Shown here: piece by piece, positions 6,393 to 16,431 of the stretch
How positions within the stretch are numbered: the stretch's first letter is position 1
Layout of the letters: the number at the start of each line of letters is the position of its first letter
Source: Kiritimatiellaceae bacterium
Lineage (GTDB): Bacteria > Verrucomicrobiota > Kiritimatiellia > Kiritimatiellales > Tichowtungiaceae
Assembly: GCA_013141415.1 (NCBI GenBank)
Contig: JABFQY010000005.1
Location: 1 to 64,000 of the forward strand
Reading direction: 5' to 3'
DNA: 64,000 nt
Translations under genes and position numbers: made by a program
The notes under the pieces: model-generated
Told to the model about the DNA's origin: nothing
The model's database searches: none
What the model saw: only the letters and a program-made list of their open reading frames with translations

Positions 6393-9300
6393 CTATTGCT
6401 TCTCAATGACTGCGGCACCGAAGGTGAAGCCGCCGCCGAACGCGGTGAGGCCGACGAGCGCGTCTTTTTTCATTTGCGGCATCAGCTCAACCAGCGCGAA
6501 CGGGATGGTGTTCGACGAGGTGTTGGCGTATTTGCGGATGTGGTTGAACATTTTTTCCGGCGGGCAGTGGATCGTTTTGCGGATCGCCTCGATAATCCGC
6601 TCGTTGGCCTGATGCGGCACAATCTTATCGAGCTGTTCGACGGAAATGTTCCGGTTTTTGCAGGCTTCAGCCAGAATATCGATCATCTTGCGCACGGCGA
6701 TTTTGAAGACGGTAAGGCCTTCCATTTCAATTTTTTCGCCGGTTCCCATGTGCGGAACATAGAGCACCTTCTGATCGACGCCGACGGCTGAAAGAACGGG
6801 ACGGTTGACCAGTACGTTGACGTTGCCGCCGCGCGGTTCGCAGGAAACGAGCGAAGCCGTTGCGGCGTCGCCGAAGAGCGCGAGCGTCTTCTGGTCTTCA
6901 TGATTGATCATCGGTGACAGCGTTTCGGCTGAGATGATGAGGACTTTCTTCGACGGATCATCGCGCAGAATATCGACTGCGTTCTGCAAAGCGTACATAT
7001 AGCCGGCGCAGGCGGCGCTGACATCGTGCGCCTGCATCTGAACTTCGCCCTTTGGCGGGCTGAGTTCTTTGAGAACGCGGCAGGCGAGCGACGGGGTCAT
7101 CATCAGCGGTGTGCCGGTCGAGCAGACGATGGCGTCGATATCGGCCAGCACCAGTTTTTCCATTTCCAGCAGGTCGCGGACGGCTTTGACGGCCAGCGTT
7201 TCGACGTTTTCGTCGCCGGTAATCCAGTAGCGGTTTTCGCAGCCGGTGCGTGAACGGATTGCTTCGGAATCCCACTCGCCATGTCCCTGTAACAGCTCTT
7301 CGTTTTTTATGTGGCGCGAGCCGAGTACCGTGGCGATAGAGGAGATGATCGCCGGCTTATGTTCAACCGCCGCCCGTTTTTCCAGAACGGCCGCCGCCCG
7401 TTTTTCCAGAACCGGTGTACCGGGATCGTCCTTGGTGACCGGTTTTTTGATCAGGCTGACTTCTTTGGTGACGATACGGGCGAGCGGCGTGCCGACATCG
7501 ACCGAATCGCCTTCGGCAAGGAACAACTCCTCGACCGTGCCGCTGACCGGCGATGAAATTTCCATCGTTGCTTTATCGGCTTCAACGGAGGCGAGCAGTT
7601 CGCCAGCCTCGACCGCCTGTCCCGCTTTAATGTGCAGTTCGGTGACTTTGACCGTTTTATCGGACGGGCTGGAGCCGATGGCGTTGACGGTGACGGAGCC
7701 TTCGGCTTCTTCGACCGGCTTCTGCCACGTCAGCGAATAGCCGAGCAGTTCGGCGGCTTTGCCGAGCACGGTGCGGAAGGAAGGCAGGACTTCAATCTGC
7801 GTTTCAAAAAGGTAGGGGATGTAGGTGTCGTGCCGCGTGACGCGCGCCATCTGCACCGGTACGTTCGCTTTTTCGGCGACGGTGGCCAGCACTTCACCGC
7901 CGAACCCGCAGGTGTGATTATCTTCGTGGACGACGAGCAGTCGGCCGGTTTTCTGTGCGGAGGCGATGACGGCGTCCTGATCCCACGGAACCAGCGAGCG
8001 CAGATCAATCACTTCGACAGATGCTCCAGCGACTTGAAGCGCTTCGGCAGTTTTTTCGCACAGCGGAACCGTACTGCCCCAGCTGACAATCGTCAGGTCG
8101 CGGCCCGGACGGGTGACGCGCGCCTTGCCGATCGGCACGAACTGTTTTGATGCGTCGGCAGCGGCGGTGACGGAACGGTCGTTGATCAGATTTTTCGGGA
8201 AGAGAAAAACGGTCGGACGTCCGGATTCAAACGCGGCGTTGAGCAGTCCGGCGGCATCCGGCGCGGTGGACGGCATAAAGACGTCGAGGCCGGGAATGTG
8301 CGCGAATGTGGCGTCGAAGGTTTGCGCATGATACGGGCCGAGACCGGGGCGGTAGGCGCCGCAAATCGCCATCAGGATCACGGGGCATTCCCACTGTCCG
8401 TTGGTACGCCACCACATCGCGCCGAGTTCGGCGGCGATTTGATTGAAAGCGGGCAGCATGAAGTCGGCGAACTGAATACAGGCGACCGGTTTTTTGCCGA
8501 CCAGCGCCTGGCCGATAGCCGCGCCGACAATCGTGGATTCGCTGAGCGGCGCGTTGATGACCTGTCCGGGGAACGCGGTGCTCAGTCCGCGCGTCAGGCC
8601 GAACACATCGCCCTTCGGATCTTCGATATCTTCGCCGTAGAGGTAAACATCGGCGTCGGTGCCGAGGCGGTTGCGGAGTACGGCGCGCATCGCTTCGAGC
8701 ATGGTGAGCGCGTCGCCGTCAGCGCGGGTTTCGTTTTTCGCGTTGGTCAGTTTTGCCGGCAGCGGCCTTTTGGCGCTAAGTTCCGTTTTGGCGTTCTTCG
8801 CTTTGCGGGCGTCGTCGAAAGCGACACTGAGTTCCTGATTTACTTCGTGCTCAATGGCCTTGAGCTGGGTTTCTGGAATTCCTGCGGCGATCAGTTTTTC
8901 CGCCAGAATCAGAATCGGGTCGGCCTTTTCGCGCATTTCGCGGATGTCGGCGGCGGAACGGTAAAGCGTGTGGTCGTCGGCGTTGGTGTGGCTGGTCAGC
9001 CGCTCGACGTCCAGAACGACGATTTGCGGGCCGCGGGTTTTCCGAATCTTGGAAATCGCGTCGCCGAATACGCGGTGTGTCTCGACGGCATCGGTACCGT
9101 CGGCGCGCAGAATCGGCAGACCGTAAAATTCCTTGGCATCGCCGTCCGGCAGAGAGAAAAAGGTGCGGCCCTTGGACGGAGTCGAAAGCGCGTAGCGGTT
9201 GTTCTGAACGACGAAGAGAACCGGAAGCTGTGAGCGGACGGCTTCGGCGATCGCTTCAAAAAATTCACCTTCCTGTGTACCGCCGTCACCGATGCCGCAA

Positions 9301-9710
9301 TAGACGATGTCTTTGCCGGTTTTGATGGCTTGCGCCACGCCGACGGCTTGCAGCGTGTTGCTGCCGACGCCGGTCGGCGCGCCGAACAAATTCAGTTTCC
9401 GGTTGCAGGCGAAGCCGGGCATATTGCGGCCTTCGGTCGGCGAGCCGGTTTTGCCGAGCAGGTCGAGAAGCAGATCTTTCTGGGTGATGCCGCGGGCAAG
9501 CATTAGGGCGCGGTCGCGGTAGTGGCAGTGGAGCCAGTCGGTCGGCGTCAGATGGGGCGCGAGCGCCGCCATGGATTCGTGGCCGGACGAAGGAATATAG
9601 AAAAAGGCCTCGCCGCGCTGGGCGGCGTCTTCCTGAACGGCGTCGGCTTTACGCGACGCGAGCATGTGACGGTAGAGGCCGAGAAAAAGTTGGGTGTCTA
9701 AAGTTTGCAT
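6393..9710 (-). CDS. Fused 2-oxoacid dehydrogenase E1alpha-E1beta, lipoyl domain and FabH-like ketoacyl synthase
   Basis: One 1105-residue polypeptide with four domains. Residues about 1-320 are a thiamine-diphosphate E1alpha ([13 protein letters not shown]...QNNRYA). Residues about 330-670 are E1beta ([38 protein letters not shown]). Residues about 685-760 are a lipoyl domain with lipoylation motif [10 protein letters not shown] (Lys713). Residues about 790-1105 are a KAS III with the full triad: Cys901 (SAACAGYMY), His1033 (PHQANERI) and Asn1067 (SSNTIPF). No E2 acyltransferase motif (HxxxDG) is seen. A period-8 repeat ([16 protein letters not shown]) links the lipoyl and KAS parts. The E1 part resembles branched-chain enzymes. 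I infer that an acyl group is passed from lipoyl to the KAS cysteine. ATG at 9710 is used because the extension to 9893 is not homologous and overlaps ygiQ. Confidence 0.9.
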   Translation of the reverse strand: MQTLDTQLFLGLYRHMLASRKADAVQEDAAQRGEAFFYIPSSGHESMAALAPHLTPTDWLHCHYRDRALMLARGITQKDLLLDLLGKTGSPTEGRNMPGFACNRKLNLFGAPTGVGSNTLQAVGVAQAIKTGKDIVYCGIGDGGTQEGEFFEAIAEAVRSQLPVLFVVQNNRYALSTPSKGRTFFSLPDGDAKEFYGLPILRADGTDAVETHRVFGDAISKIRKTRGPQIVVLDVERLTSHTNADDHTLYRSAADIREMREKADPILILAEKLIAAGIPETQLKAIEHEVNQELSVAFDDARKAKNAKTELSAKRPLPAKLTNAKNETRADGDALTMLEAMRAVLRNRLGTDADVYLYGEDIEDPKGDVFGLTRGLSTAFPGQVINAPLSESTIVGAAIGQALVGKKPVACIQFADFMLPAFNQIAAELGAMWWRTNGQWECPVILMAICGAYRPGLGPYHAQTFDATFAHIPGLDVFMPSTAPDAAGLLNAAFESGRPTVFLFPKNLINDRSVTAAADASKQFVPIGKARVTRPGRDLTIVSWGSTVPLCEKTAEALQVAGASVEVIDLRSLVPWDQDAVIASAQKTGRLLVVHEDNHTCGFGGEVLATVAEKANVPVQMARVTRHDTYIPYLFETQIEVLPSFRTVLGKAAELLGYSLTWQKPVEEAEGSVTVNAIGSSPSDKTVKVTELHIKAGQAVEAGELLASVEADKATMEISSPVSGTVEELFLAEGDSVDVGTPLARIVTKEVSLIKKPVTKDDPGTPVLEKRAAAVLEKRAAVEHKPAIISSIATVLGSRHIKNEELLQGHGEWDSEAIRSRTGCENRYWITGDENVETLAVKAVRDLLEMEKLVLADIDAIVCSTGTPLMMTPSLACRVLKELSPPKGEVQMQAHDVSAACAGYMYALQNAVDILRDDPSKKVLIISAETLSPMINHEDQKTLALFGDAATASLVSCEPRGGNVNVLVNRPVLSAVGVDQKVLYVPHMGTGEKIEMEGLTVFKIAVRKMIDILAEACKNRNISVEQLDKIVPHQANERIIEAIRKTIHCPPEKMFNHIRKYANTSSNTIPFALVELMPQMKKDALVGLTAFGGGFTFGAAVIEKQ

Positions 9711-9770
9711 GTTTTTTAGAGTTAAATCAGGTCGGCATAGTAGGTTGCCGCTCCGGTCAGGTCGAATAAA

Positions 9771-9790
9771 TTTTCCAAGGATTGGGAAAT
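9771..9790. promoter_or_regulatory. Interrupted palindrome between the E1-KAS fusion and ygiQ
   Basis: TTTTCCAAGGATTGGGAAAT: arms TTTTCCAA and TTGGGAAA around a 3-base spacer. It sits in the 97-base divergent promoter region, 18 bases before the ygiQ ATG. Similar motifs occur at 37009-37027, 44021-44039, 52074-52094 and 4031-4049. It may be an operator or a structured leader. Confidence 0.4.
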
Positions 9791-9807
9791 TTGAGACTGT
9801 TGGCCCA

Positions 9808-11646
9808 ATGGCTGAAACCAAACAATTTTTACCGATGACGCGGGCGGAGATGAAGGTGCGCGGCTGGGACGAGCTGGATGTACTGATTATCACCGGCGAC
9901 GCCTATATTGATCATCCGGCGTTCGGCGCGGCGGTGATCGGCCGTGTTCTTGAAGCCGACGGCTGGCGGGTCGGCATTATCGCCCAGCCGGACTGGACGG
10001 ATGCGGCGTCGCTGACCGTGATGGGCCGTCCGCGCCTGTTTTGCGGAATCACGGCGGGCAATCTTGATTCGATGCTGTCGCATTACACCGCCGCGCGGCG
10101 CAAGCGCAAAGAAGATTCCTACACGCCGGGCGGCGCGACCGGCAAGCGCCCCAATCTGGCGGGGATGGTTTATACGCAGCTGGCGAAAAAGGCATTTCCG
10201 GGTGTGGTGACGGTGCTCGGCGGAATCGAAGCGAGTCTGCGGCGCACGGCGCATTACGATTATTGGCAGGACAAGCTGCGTCCGTCGATTTTGCAGGATT
10301 CCAAGGCCGACCTTCTGGTGTACGGAATGGGCGAGCGGGCGATCCGTGAGGTCGCGAAGCGGCTTGTAGGACAGGGTTGCCGTTCATTGCAGTCACTGCC
10401 CCATAATAATGGGGCCACTCTCCCGGCGGTCGAGTCTCTGTATCCAGAGAGCCTGTGCGGCGATAGACACACGCTCCCGAATACGGGAAGCGCGTCCTAC
10501 AATGCCATTTTGTCGGGAATCCCTGGAACGGCGCGGTTGCTCGGTGGTAAGGAGTCGGTGGAGCAGGACTTTTTAAAATGCATCAAGCTACCGTCGTTTG
10601 AGGAATGTCAGGCGGATAAGAAGGCGGTGCTGGAGCTGACGCGGCTGACGGAGCGCGAGCAGAATCCGTTTACCGGAAAACCGCTGATCCAGTTTCATGG
10701 CGCGCGGGCTGTACTGATTGAGCCGCCCGCTCAACCGCTGACCTCGGCGGAAATGGATCGCGTTTATGAACTTCCATATCTGCGCTTGCCGCATCCTTCC
10801 TATAAAGAGCCGGTTCCGGCGTTCACGATGATCAAGGAATCGGTGACGGTGGTGCGCGGTTGCGGCGGCGGATGCGCTTTTTGCGGACTCGGATTGCATC
10901 AGGGCCGTTTCCTGACCAGCCGTTCGGAGGATTCGGTCGTCCGCGAAGTGAATACGATGACGGCGATGCCGTCATTTTCCGGCACGATCACCGATCTGGG
11001 CGGGCCGACGGCGAATCTGTACGGCTGCGCCAACGGCGTTTGTGAGGCGTGTAAAGTCTGCCGCCGGGCGAGCTGTCTCTTTCCGAAAATCTGCCCGAAC
11101 CTTGAGTTGGATGCTGAGTCGGCGATTCATCTGATGAAGCGTGTCCGCGAACTGGCGAAGGTGAAGCATGTTTTCATTCAGTCCGGCATCCGCATGGATG
11201 TGGCGCTGCGGAATCCGAAATATATCCGCGAGCTGGCGAAGCACCATGTGTCCGGCCATCTGAAAGTGGCGCCGGAACACATGCATCCGAACGTGCTGAA
11301 AAAAATGCGTAAGCCGGGGCCGGAAACATTCTGTGAATTCCAGAAGGTGTTTGATGAAGAAAACCGCGCGGCGGGCAAAAAGCAGTATCTGGTGCCGTAC
11401 TTCATTTCAAACTTCCCTGGCTCGACCGAGGGCGAGATGAAGGCGGTCGAAAAGTTTGTCCGCGCCGAGGAATGGAAACTTCAGCAGGTGCAGGATTTTA
11501 TTCCGCTACCGATGACGCCTGCCGCTGCCGTTTATTATACCGGCCTCGACTACGAAACTGGGGAGCCGGTTCCGGTTATTCGCGGGCTGGCGGAACGCCG
11601 AACCCAGATGAAACAGCTTCGTCCGCATAGCCGGAAAAATAGATAA
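9808..11646 (+). CDS. ygiQ: YgiQ family radical SAM protein with an in-frame palindromic element
   Basis: A 612-residue member of the YgiQ (UPF0313) family. It begins '[43 protein letters not shown]', a cobalamin-binding-like fold, then has the [4Fe-4S] cysteines C352-GGG-C356-AF-C359. The family function is not established. ATG at 9808 matches the usual family start; the frame extends upstream without homology. Residues about 186-232 (10364-10502) are translated from a TTGTAGGAC-ended repeat placed between '[15 protein letters not shown]' and '[10 protein letters not shown]', which are normally close together. The frame stays open through the insert, so the gene is probably still functional. 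Confidence 0.9.
   Translation: MAETKQFLPMTRAEMKVRGWDELDVLIITGDAYIDHPAFGAAVIGRVLEADGWRVGIIAQPDWTDAASLTVMGRPRLFCGITAGNLDSMLSHYTAARRKRKEDSYTPGGATGKRPNLAGMVYTQLAKKAFPGVVTVLGGIEASLRRTAHYDYWQDKLRPSILQDSKADLLVYGMGERAIREVAKRLVGQGCRSLQSLPHNNGATLPAVESLYPESLCGDRHTLPNTGSASYNAILSGIPGTARLLGGKESVEQDFLKCIKLPSFEECQADKKAVLELTRLTEREQNPFTGKPLIQFHGARAVLIEPPAQPLTSAEMDRVYELPYLRLPHPSYKEPVPAFTMIKESVTVVRGCGGGCAFCGLGLHQGRFLTSRSEDSVVREVNTMTAMPSFSGTITDLGGPTANLYGCANGVCEACKVCRRASCLFPKICPNLELDAESAIHLMKRVRELAKVKHVFIQSGIRMDVALRNPKYIRELAKHHVSGHLKVAPEHMHPNVLKKMRKPGPETFCEFQKVFDEENRAAGKKQYLVPYFISNFPGSTEGEMKAVEKFVRAEEWKLQQVQDFIPLPMTPAAAVYYTGLDYETGEPVPVIRGLAERRTQMKQLRPHSRKNR
10364..10502. repeat. TTGTAGGAC-ended palindromic element, copy C, inside ygiQ
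   Basis: A 139-bp element with TTGTAGGAC and GTCCTACAA ends. Its right two thirds match copy B: TCTCTGTATCCAGAGAGCC, then ACACACGCTCCCGAATACGG. Its left part carries other hairpins, including CCCCAT-AATA-ATGGGG. It contributes 46 codons without a stop or frameshift. Confidence 0.88.
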
Positions 11647-11656
11647 TCTCCGCTGG

Positions 11657-13819
11657 TCAGACGACTGTCAAAGTGTGGGTGAAGGGAGCCGAAGAATCGG
11701 TGCCGATCGCGAGCCGGAATTCGCCGGGCTCAACTTCCCATTTACAGTTAGCCGTGTAGAAGCGCAGTTCTTTTGCGGTAATCTGGAAGCTCACTTCGGC
11801 ACTGGCGCCCGGAGCGAGTTCAATACGCTGAAAGCCTTTCAGTTCGCGCGCCGGACGTCCGGTTGACGCAACGGGGTCGCCGATGTAGAGCTGGACAACT
11901 TCCGCCCCGGCATATTTTCCAGTGTTGGTCAGTGTCGCGGAGAAGGTCGCTTCGCCGTCGGCCGCCATGGTTGTGGCGGAGAGGCAGGCGTTGGTGAGAC
12001 TCAATGTGGTGTAGCTGAGGCCGTAGCCGAAACGGTAGAGCGGAGTGAGTCGTTCGTCTTCGTAGCCGCGGTAGCGGTCGAGGAAGGTAGCGGTTTTGCC
12101 GACGGTCTTGCGGTTGTAATAGATCGGAATCTGGCCGGTACAGCGCGGCACGGTGATCGGCAGTTTTCCGGATGGGCTGGCCTGACCCAGCAGGACGCGG
12201 GCAATGGCGGTTCCGGCTTCGGTGCCGAGACATCCGGCATGAAGAATCGCGGCGGCGTAGATTTCTGCGGCGGGCGACGGCAGGTAGCGGCCGGAGCAAT
12301 CGACCACAACAAAAGGAAGGCCGAGTTTTCCAAGCGCGGCGATCAGTTCTTCCTGTCCGGGCGGGAGGGCGAGTTCGACGATAGATTTGTTTTCGCCGTT
12401 GCGCAGGTGGCTTTCGCCGAGGCAGAGGATGGTGAGTTCGGCCTGACGGGCGGCGTCGATCGTCGCGTCGCTGAAGGCTGCGTTGGCGGTAATGAATTCG
12501 ATGTTCGGCGCGGCGGCGCGCAGACCGTCGAGGATCGAAGTCACATCGCCCGGGCGTCCGTCAAGGCACCACGATCCGAGGTGTTCGCGGCGGGCTTCGG
12601 CGTATGGGCCGAGGACGGCGACTTTTTTCACATCCGGCGCCAGCGGGAGAATCTGCCGCTCGTTTTTCAGAAGAACGACGGACTGAGTGGCGAGTTCGGC
12701 GGCCAGTTTTATATGATCGGGGTGGCGCATGACGGTTGCGGCGCGGGCGGGATCGGTGTAGGGATGTTCGAACAGACCGGCGCGGAACTTGGCGCGCAGA
12801 ATGCGGGCGACGGCCTCGTCGAGCCATTCGACGGGAATCTCGCCGGAGTCGATGAGTTTACCGATTTCACGTTCATAAATGCCGGCGGTCATTTCCATGT
12901 CGATGCCTGCGGTGAAAGCGCGGAGTGCGGCCTCGCGCTGATCCTTGGCGACTCCGTGGCCGATCAGATCGAAGATAGAGCCCCAGTCAGAGACGATAAA
13001 GCCGTCCCAGCCCAGTTCGGTTTTCAACCAGTCGCGCATTAGAGTGCGGCTGGCGCTGACAGGCGTTCCGCCCAAGTCATTGAATCCGGCCATCATGGTG
13101 GCGACGCCCGCTTCGGCGGCGGCGCGGAACGGCGGGAGAATCATGTTGTGGAGCGTGTTGTCCGTCCATTCGGTGGTGTCGTAGTCGCGCCCGCCTTCAG
13201 AACCGCCGTACCCGGCGAAATGTTTGGCGCAGGCGAGCAGACGTCCGGGCTCGGCGGGGTTGTCGCCTTGAAAGCCGCGGACAGCGGCTTTTCCCATTTC
13301 TGAAATAAGAAACGGATCTTCGCCGAAGCTTTCGATGACGCGGCCCCAGCGCGGGTCGCGGACAAGGTCGAGCATCGGGGAAAACGTCCAGTGGATGCCT
13401 TCGCTGGAGGCTTCGGCGGCGACGGCGGTCATAGCGCGCTCGATCAGTTTCGGATTAAAACTGGCGGCCTGACTGTGAGGAATAGGGAATACGGTGCGGT
13501 GTCCATAGATCACGTCACGGCCCAGAATCAGCGGGATTCCGAGGCGGGACTCTTCGATGGCGACGCGCTGCATGGCGTTACACTCTTCAAGATCAAGCGC
13601 AGATCCGTTGTCGTTGCCGGCCCAGGCGGTTTCCGCGCCGATGCGCGAACCCCAGCGGCCTTTGCGGAGACCTTGCGTCAACTTTTCCGGGTCGTGTTTG
13701 AAAGAATCTTTAAACAACTGGACGATTTGTCCGAGTTTTTCCTCGCGGGTCATGCGTGCGAGCAGGTCGGTGACGCGAGTTTTAACAGGAAGACCAGAAT
13801 TCTTATAGGGTGCGCTCAT
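11657..13819 (-). CDS. GH3 family beta-glycosidase
   Basis: A 720-residue enzyme of glycoside hydrolase family 3, probably a beta-glucosidase or beta-xylosidase. The (beta/alpha)8 domain carries 'VRDPRWGRVIESFGEDPFL', 'KHFAGYGGSEGGRDYD' and the nucleophile Asp278 in GFIVSDWGS. The alpha/beta sandwich domain follows (about 385-600), then a C-terminal Fn3-like domain ('GAEVVQLYIGD', 'RELKGFQRIEL'). There is no signal peptide, so it is expected in the cytoplasm and would act on imported oligosaccharides. It is convergent with ygiQ, with only 10 bases between stops. Substrate cannot be assigned from sequence alone. Confidence 0.93.
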   Translation of the reverse strand: MSAPYKNSGLPVKTRVTDLLARMTREEKLGQIVQLFKDSFKHDPEKLTQGLRKGRWGSRIGAETAWAGNDNGSALDLEECNAMQRVAIEESRLGIPLILGRDVIYGHRTVFPIPHSQAASFNPKLIERAMTAVAAEASSEGIHWTFSPMLDLVRDPRWGRVIESFGEDPFLISEMGKAAVRGFQGDNPAEPGRLLACAKHFAGYGGSEGGRDYDTTEWTDNTLHNMILPPFRAAAEAGVATMMAGFNDLGGTPVSASRTLMRDWLKTELGWDGFIVSDWGSIFDLIGHGVAKDQREAALRAFTAGIDMEMTAGIYEREIGKLIDSGEIPVEWLDEAVARILRAKFRAGLFEHPYTDPARAATVMRHPDHIKLAAELATQSVVLLKNERQILPLAPDVKKVAVLGPYAEARREHLGSWCLDGRPGDVTSILDGLRAAAPNIEFITANAAFSDATIDAARQAELTILCLGESHLRNGENKSIVELALPPGQEELIAALGKLGLPFVVVDCSGRYLPSPAAEIYAAAILHAGCLGTEAGTAIARVLLGQASPSGKLPITVPRCTGQIPIYYNRKTVGKTATFLDRYRGYEDERLTPLYRFGYGLSYTTLSLTNACLSATTMAADGEATFSATLTNTGKYAGAEVVQLYIGDPVASTGRPARELKGFQRIELAPGASAEVSFQITAKELRFYTANCKWEVEPGEFRLAIGTDSSAPFTHTLTVV

Positions 13820-13993
13820 AGTCGGGTCGTACTCCAGAGGTTGGTGCTGATAGTGCCGGTAAGCTACGCAAAAGGAATTTCGCAGGCAAGGCTTCGTTTC
13901 TCAGCAATCACCGGAACAGTTTATGGAGATGTTGGCGCTTTTAAACACCGGAAAAACAGGGTACAACAAGCCTGTTTTTACAGGGGATTTTTT

Positions 13994-16252
13994 ATGGGCA
14001 AAGCCAATGTTAATTTGATCTGCGATATCGCCGAGCTGTCGTCGCTCTTTGAGAAGAGCAGCAGTCTCGACGATTTCCTGCAAGCCGCCGTGAGTGTGGT
14101 GGCTTATCACATGCAGTCGGCGGTTTGCTCGATTTATATCTATGACGACAAGGAACGGATGCTTACGTTGCGTGCTACGCAAGGGCTAAGTCCGGATTCG
14201 GTCGGCAAGGTGAAGCTGCGGCTTGGACAGGGTTTGACCGGGCTCGCCCTTAAGGAATTGCGCGCAATCCGCGAAGCTCGCGGATATCTCAGCCCGAAAT
14301 ACCAGCCGGTTTCCGGGATCAACGAGGAAAAATTTCAGGCGTTTCTTGCCGTGCCGATCCGGCGCGGGTTGACCCGCGTCGGCGTGCTGGCTGTACAGGA
14401 TCCGGAGCCGGACTACTTTGATAAAAAAGACGAGCGGGCACTTGGCGCTATTGCGGCCCAGCTTGCCGCCGTGATCGAGAACGCCACGTTATTGCAGGAA
14501 TTGCACCGGCGGGACGAAGTTGTTGTAAAGCCGCAGACGAAAACGGTGCCGAAGATGATAAAGGGCCGTCCGGCCAGCGGCGGCGTGGCGAAGGGCAAGG
14601 CGACTTTTATTATTTCAGGACGCGGCGGATCGTTTCAGGTTCCGTCCGGCGTTCCGGAAGGGTTGACCGTTCAAAATTTTGACCTCGCACTGGAACAGAC
14701 CGAGCAGCAGCTTAAGGATCTGCAACGCAAAGCGGACGAAGAGCTTTCCGATGTGGCTCAGCTGATTTTCAGCGCGCACCTGCTGATTCTGGCGGACGAC
14801 GAGTTTTCCGGAGAAATCCGGCGGCGCATCGAGAATGGCAAGCCGCCGGTCGAAGCGATCGTTGAGCTGGTGAACCGCTACATTCAGATTTTTTCCGCCA
14901 GCTCGAATCCCCGGCTGCAGGAAAAGGTGCATGACCTCAAAGATCTGGGTCACCGCCTGCTCGAAAATCTGATCGGCGGCGGACGTGTTCACGGTGATTA
15001 CAGCGGACAGATCATTGTGGCGGACACATTGTTGCCGTCGGATATCCTTAAGCTGGCCACGGAAAAAGCCGAAGGCTTCATCGTGCAGGGCGGGGTGACT
15101 TCGCATAACGCCATCATCTGCCGCTCACTGCAGAAGCCGATGGTGATGATTGATCCGCAACAGCTCGAACTTCTCTGCGAATCGTGCGAACTGCTGATGG
15201 ACGGCGATCAGGGGTCTATTTATGTCCGCCCGTCGGACGACGTACTGAAAGAATATGCCGAACACAGCCGCACGGTTGAAGCGCTGGAAAAAGCCCCGTC
15301 AGTCAAAGCGGAAACCTTTACGGCGGACGGCACGCGTATTCAGCTTTTCGCCAATATCAACCTGCTGAGCGATTTGAAGCTGGCGGAAAAGTTCCGTACC
15401 GAGGGAATCGGGCTTTATCGCAGTGAATTTCCGTTCATCATTCGCAATGCGTTTCCGTCTGAGGAGGAGCAGTATCAGGTGTATGGCCGGATCGTAGAAG
15501 CGATGGGCGGGCGCGAGGTGACGTTCCGGACACTGGATATCGGCGGCGATAAAGTCCTTTCCTATCAGGGCGAAGCGGAAGAGGCCAACCCGTTTCTTGG
15601 TTTGCGCGCCATCCGTTTTTCACTGCTGCACAAAGATATTTTTTCGGAACAGCTGCGCGCGTTTCTGCGCGCCGGGGTCGGCGGCAATACGCGGATCATG
15701 TTTCCGCTGATTTCGTCGCTCGACGAATTTATTGAAGCCCGCGATGTGCTTTATAGCTGTATGCGGGAGCTGGATGAGCGCGGCGTGGTGTATAATCGCA
15801 GTACAAAGATCGGCATTATGGTGGAACTGCCGTCGGCGGTCGAATTGATCGAGGATCTTGCCCGCGAGGTCGATTTTGTGTCGATCGGTACCAACGACCT
15901 GATTCAGTATATGCTGGCGGTTGACCGGACGAACGATCAGGTGTCCAAGCTCTATCTGTCGCATCATCCGGCTATTCTGCGCGCGATCGAGCGGGTTGTT
16001 TCCGTGGTGAAAAAACACGGGAAAGATGTTTCCATCTGCGGCGACATCGCCATGGATGCTAAGATGATACCGTTTCTGCTAGGAGTGGGCATTACGAAGT
16101 TGAGCTTGGCACCGCGCCGGGCGCACGACGTTCAGCAGGTGATCGAAAAGGTCAGTATGGAGAAAGCTGTTTATACAGCCCGCCGCATGTTGGTCGCCGG
16201 TCGTGTCAGCGAAGTTGAGGCTATTATTAACAGATACAATTTCGCTCCTTAG
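13994..16252 (+). CDS. ptsP: Phosphoenolpyruvate-protein phosphotransferase with GAF domain (EI-Ntr)
   Basis: A 752-residue enzyme I of the nitrogen-related phosphotransferase system. Residues about 15-165 form a GAF domain. Enzyme I follows, with the phosphorylated His371 in GGVTSHNAIICRS and the PEP-binding barrel: 'FRTEGIGLYRSEFPF', 'RTLDIGGDKVLSY', 'MVELPSAVELI', 'SIGTNDLIQYMLAVDR' and the Cys of 'VSICGDIA'. It would pass phosphate from PEP to a NPr-like HPr. ATG at 13994 is preceded by GGGG; the frame extends far upstream without homology. It lies just before the sigma-54-type amtB promoter, which fits a nitrogen-signalling neighbourhood, though no NPr or EIIA-Ntr gene is here. Confidence 0.94.
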   Translation: MGKANVNLICDIAELSSLFEKSSSLDDFLQAAVSVVAYHMQSAVCSIYIYDDKERMLTLRATQGLSPDSVGKVKLRLGQGLTGLALKELRAIREARGYLSPKYQPVSGINEEKFQAFLAVPIRRGLTRVGVLAVQDPEPDYFDKKDERALGAIAAQLAAVIENATLLQELHRRDEVVVKPQTKTVPKMIKGRPASGGVAKGKATFIISGRGGSFQVPSGVPEGLTVQNFDLALEQTEQQLKDLQRKADEELSDVAQLIFSAHLLILADDEFSGEIRRRIENGKPPVEAIVELVNRYIQIFSASSNPRLQEKVHDLKDLGHRLLENLIGGGRVHGDYSGQIIVADTLLPSDILKLATEKAEGFIVQGGVTSHNAIICRSLQKPMVMIDPQQLELLCESCELLMDGDQGSIYVRPSDDVLKEYAEHSRTVEALEKAPSVKAETFTADGTRIQLFANINLLSDLKLAEKFRTEGIGLYRSEFPFIIRNAFPSEEEQYQVYGRIVEAMGGREVTFRTLDIGGDKVLSYQGEAEEANPFLGLRAIRFSLLHKDIFSEQLRAFLRAGVGGNTRIMFPLISSLDEFIEARDVLYSCMRELDERGVVYNRSTKIGIMVELPSAVELIEDLAREVDFVSIGTNDLIQYMLAVDRTNDQVSKLYLSHHPAILRAIERVVSVVKKHGKDVSICGDIAMDAKMIPFLLGVGITKLSLAPRRAHDVQQVIEKVSMEKAVYTARRMLVAGRVSEVEAIINRYNFAP

Positions 16253-16378
16253 CAATAAAAAGGAACAAAATTGTTTGTTATAAGGCGGCTGTTTCCATAA
16301 TAGGTATTACGGAATAAATTTCATTATCAATTAATATCGAATGAGTTACATTAAAATCTGTCTCCAATAAATAATATC

Positions 16379-16392
16379 GGCATAACTTTTGC
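16379..16392 (+). promoter_or_regulatory. Sigma-54 type -24/-12 promoter for amtB-glnK
   Basis: GGCATAACTTTTGC has the invariant GG and GC spaced by ten bases and the TTGC of the -12 box; the consensus is TGGCAC-N5-TTGCW. It lies in an AT-rich leader, 40 bases before the amtB ATG, and AGGAG (16421-16425) provides the ribosome site. A clear NtrC enhancer was not found upstream. Confidence 0.7.
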
Positions 16393-16431
16393 TTTAAGGC
16401 ATACCGAAGTACAAACAGATAGGAGTGTTGT

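Noticed and set aside
10364-10502. Possible pseudogenisation of ygiQ by the inserted element
   Set aside because: The frame is preserved through the insert and all motifs on both sides, including the Fe-S cysteines, are intact.
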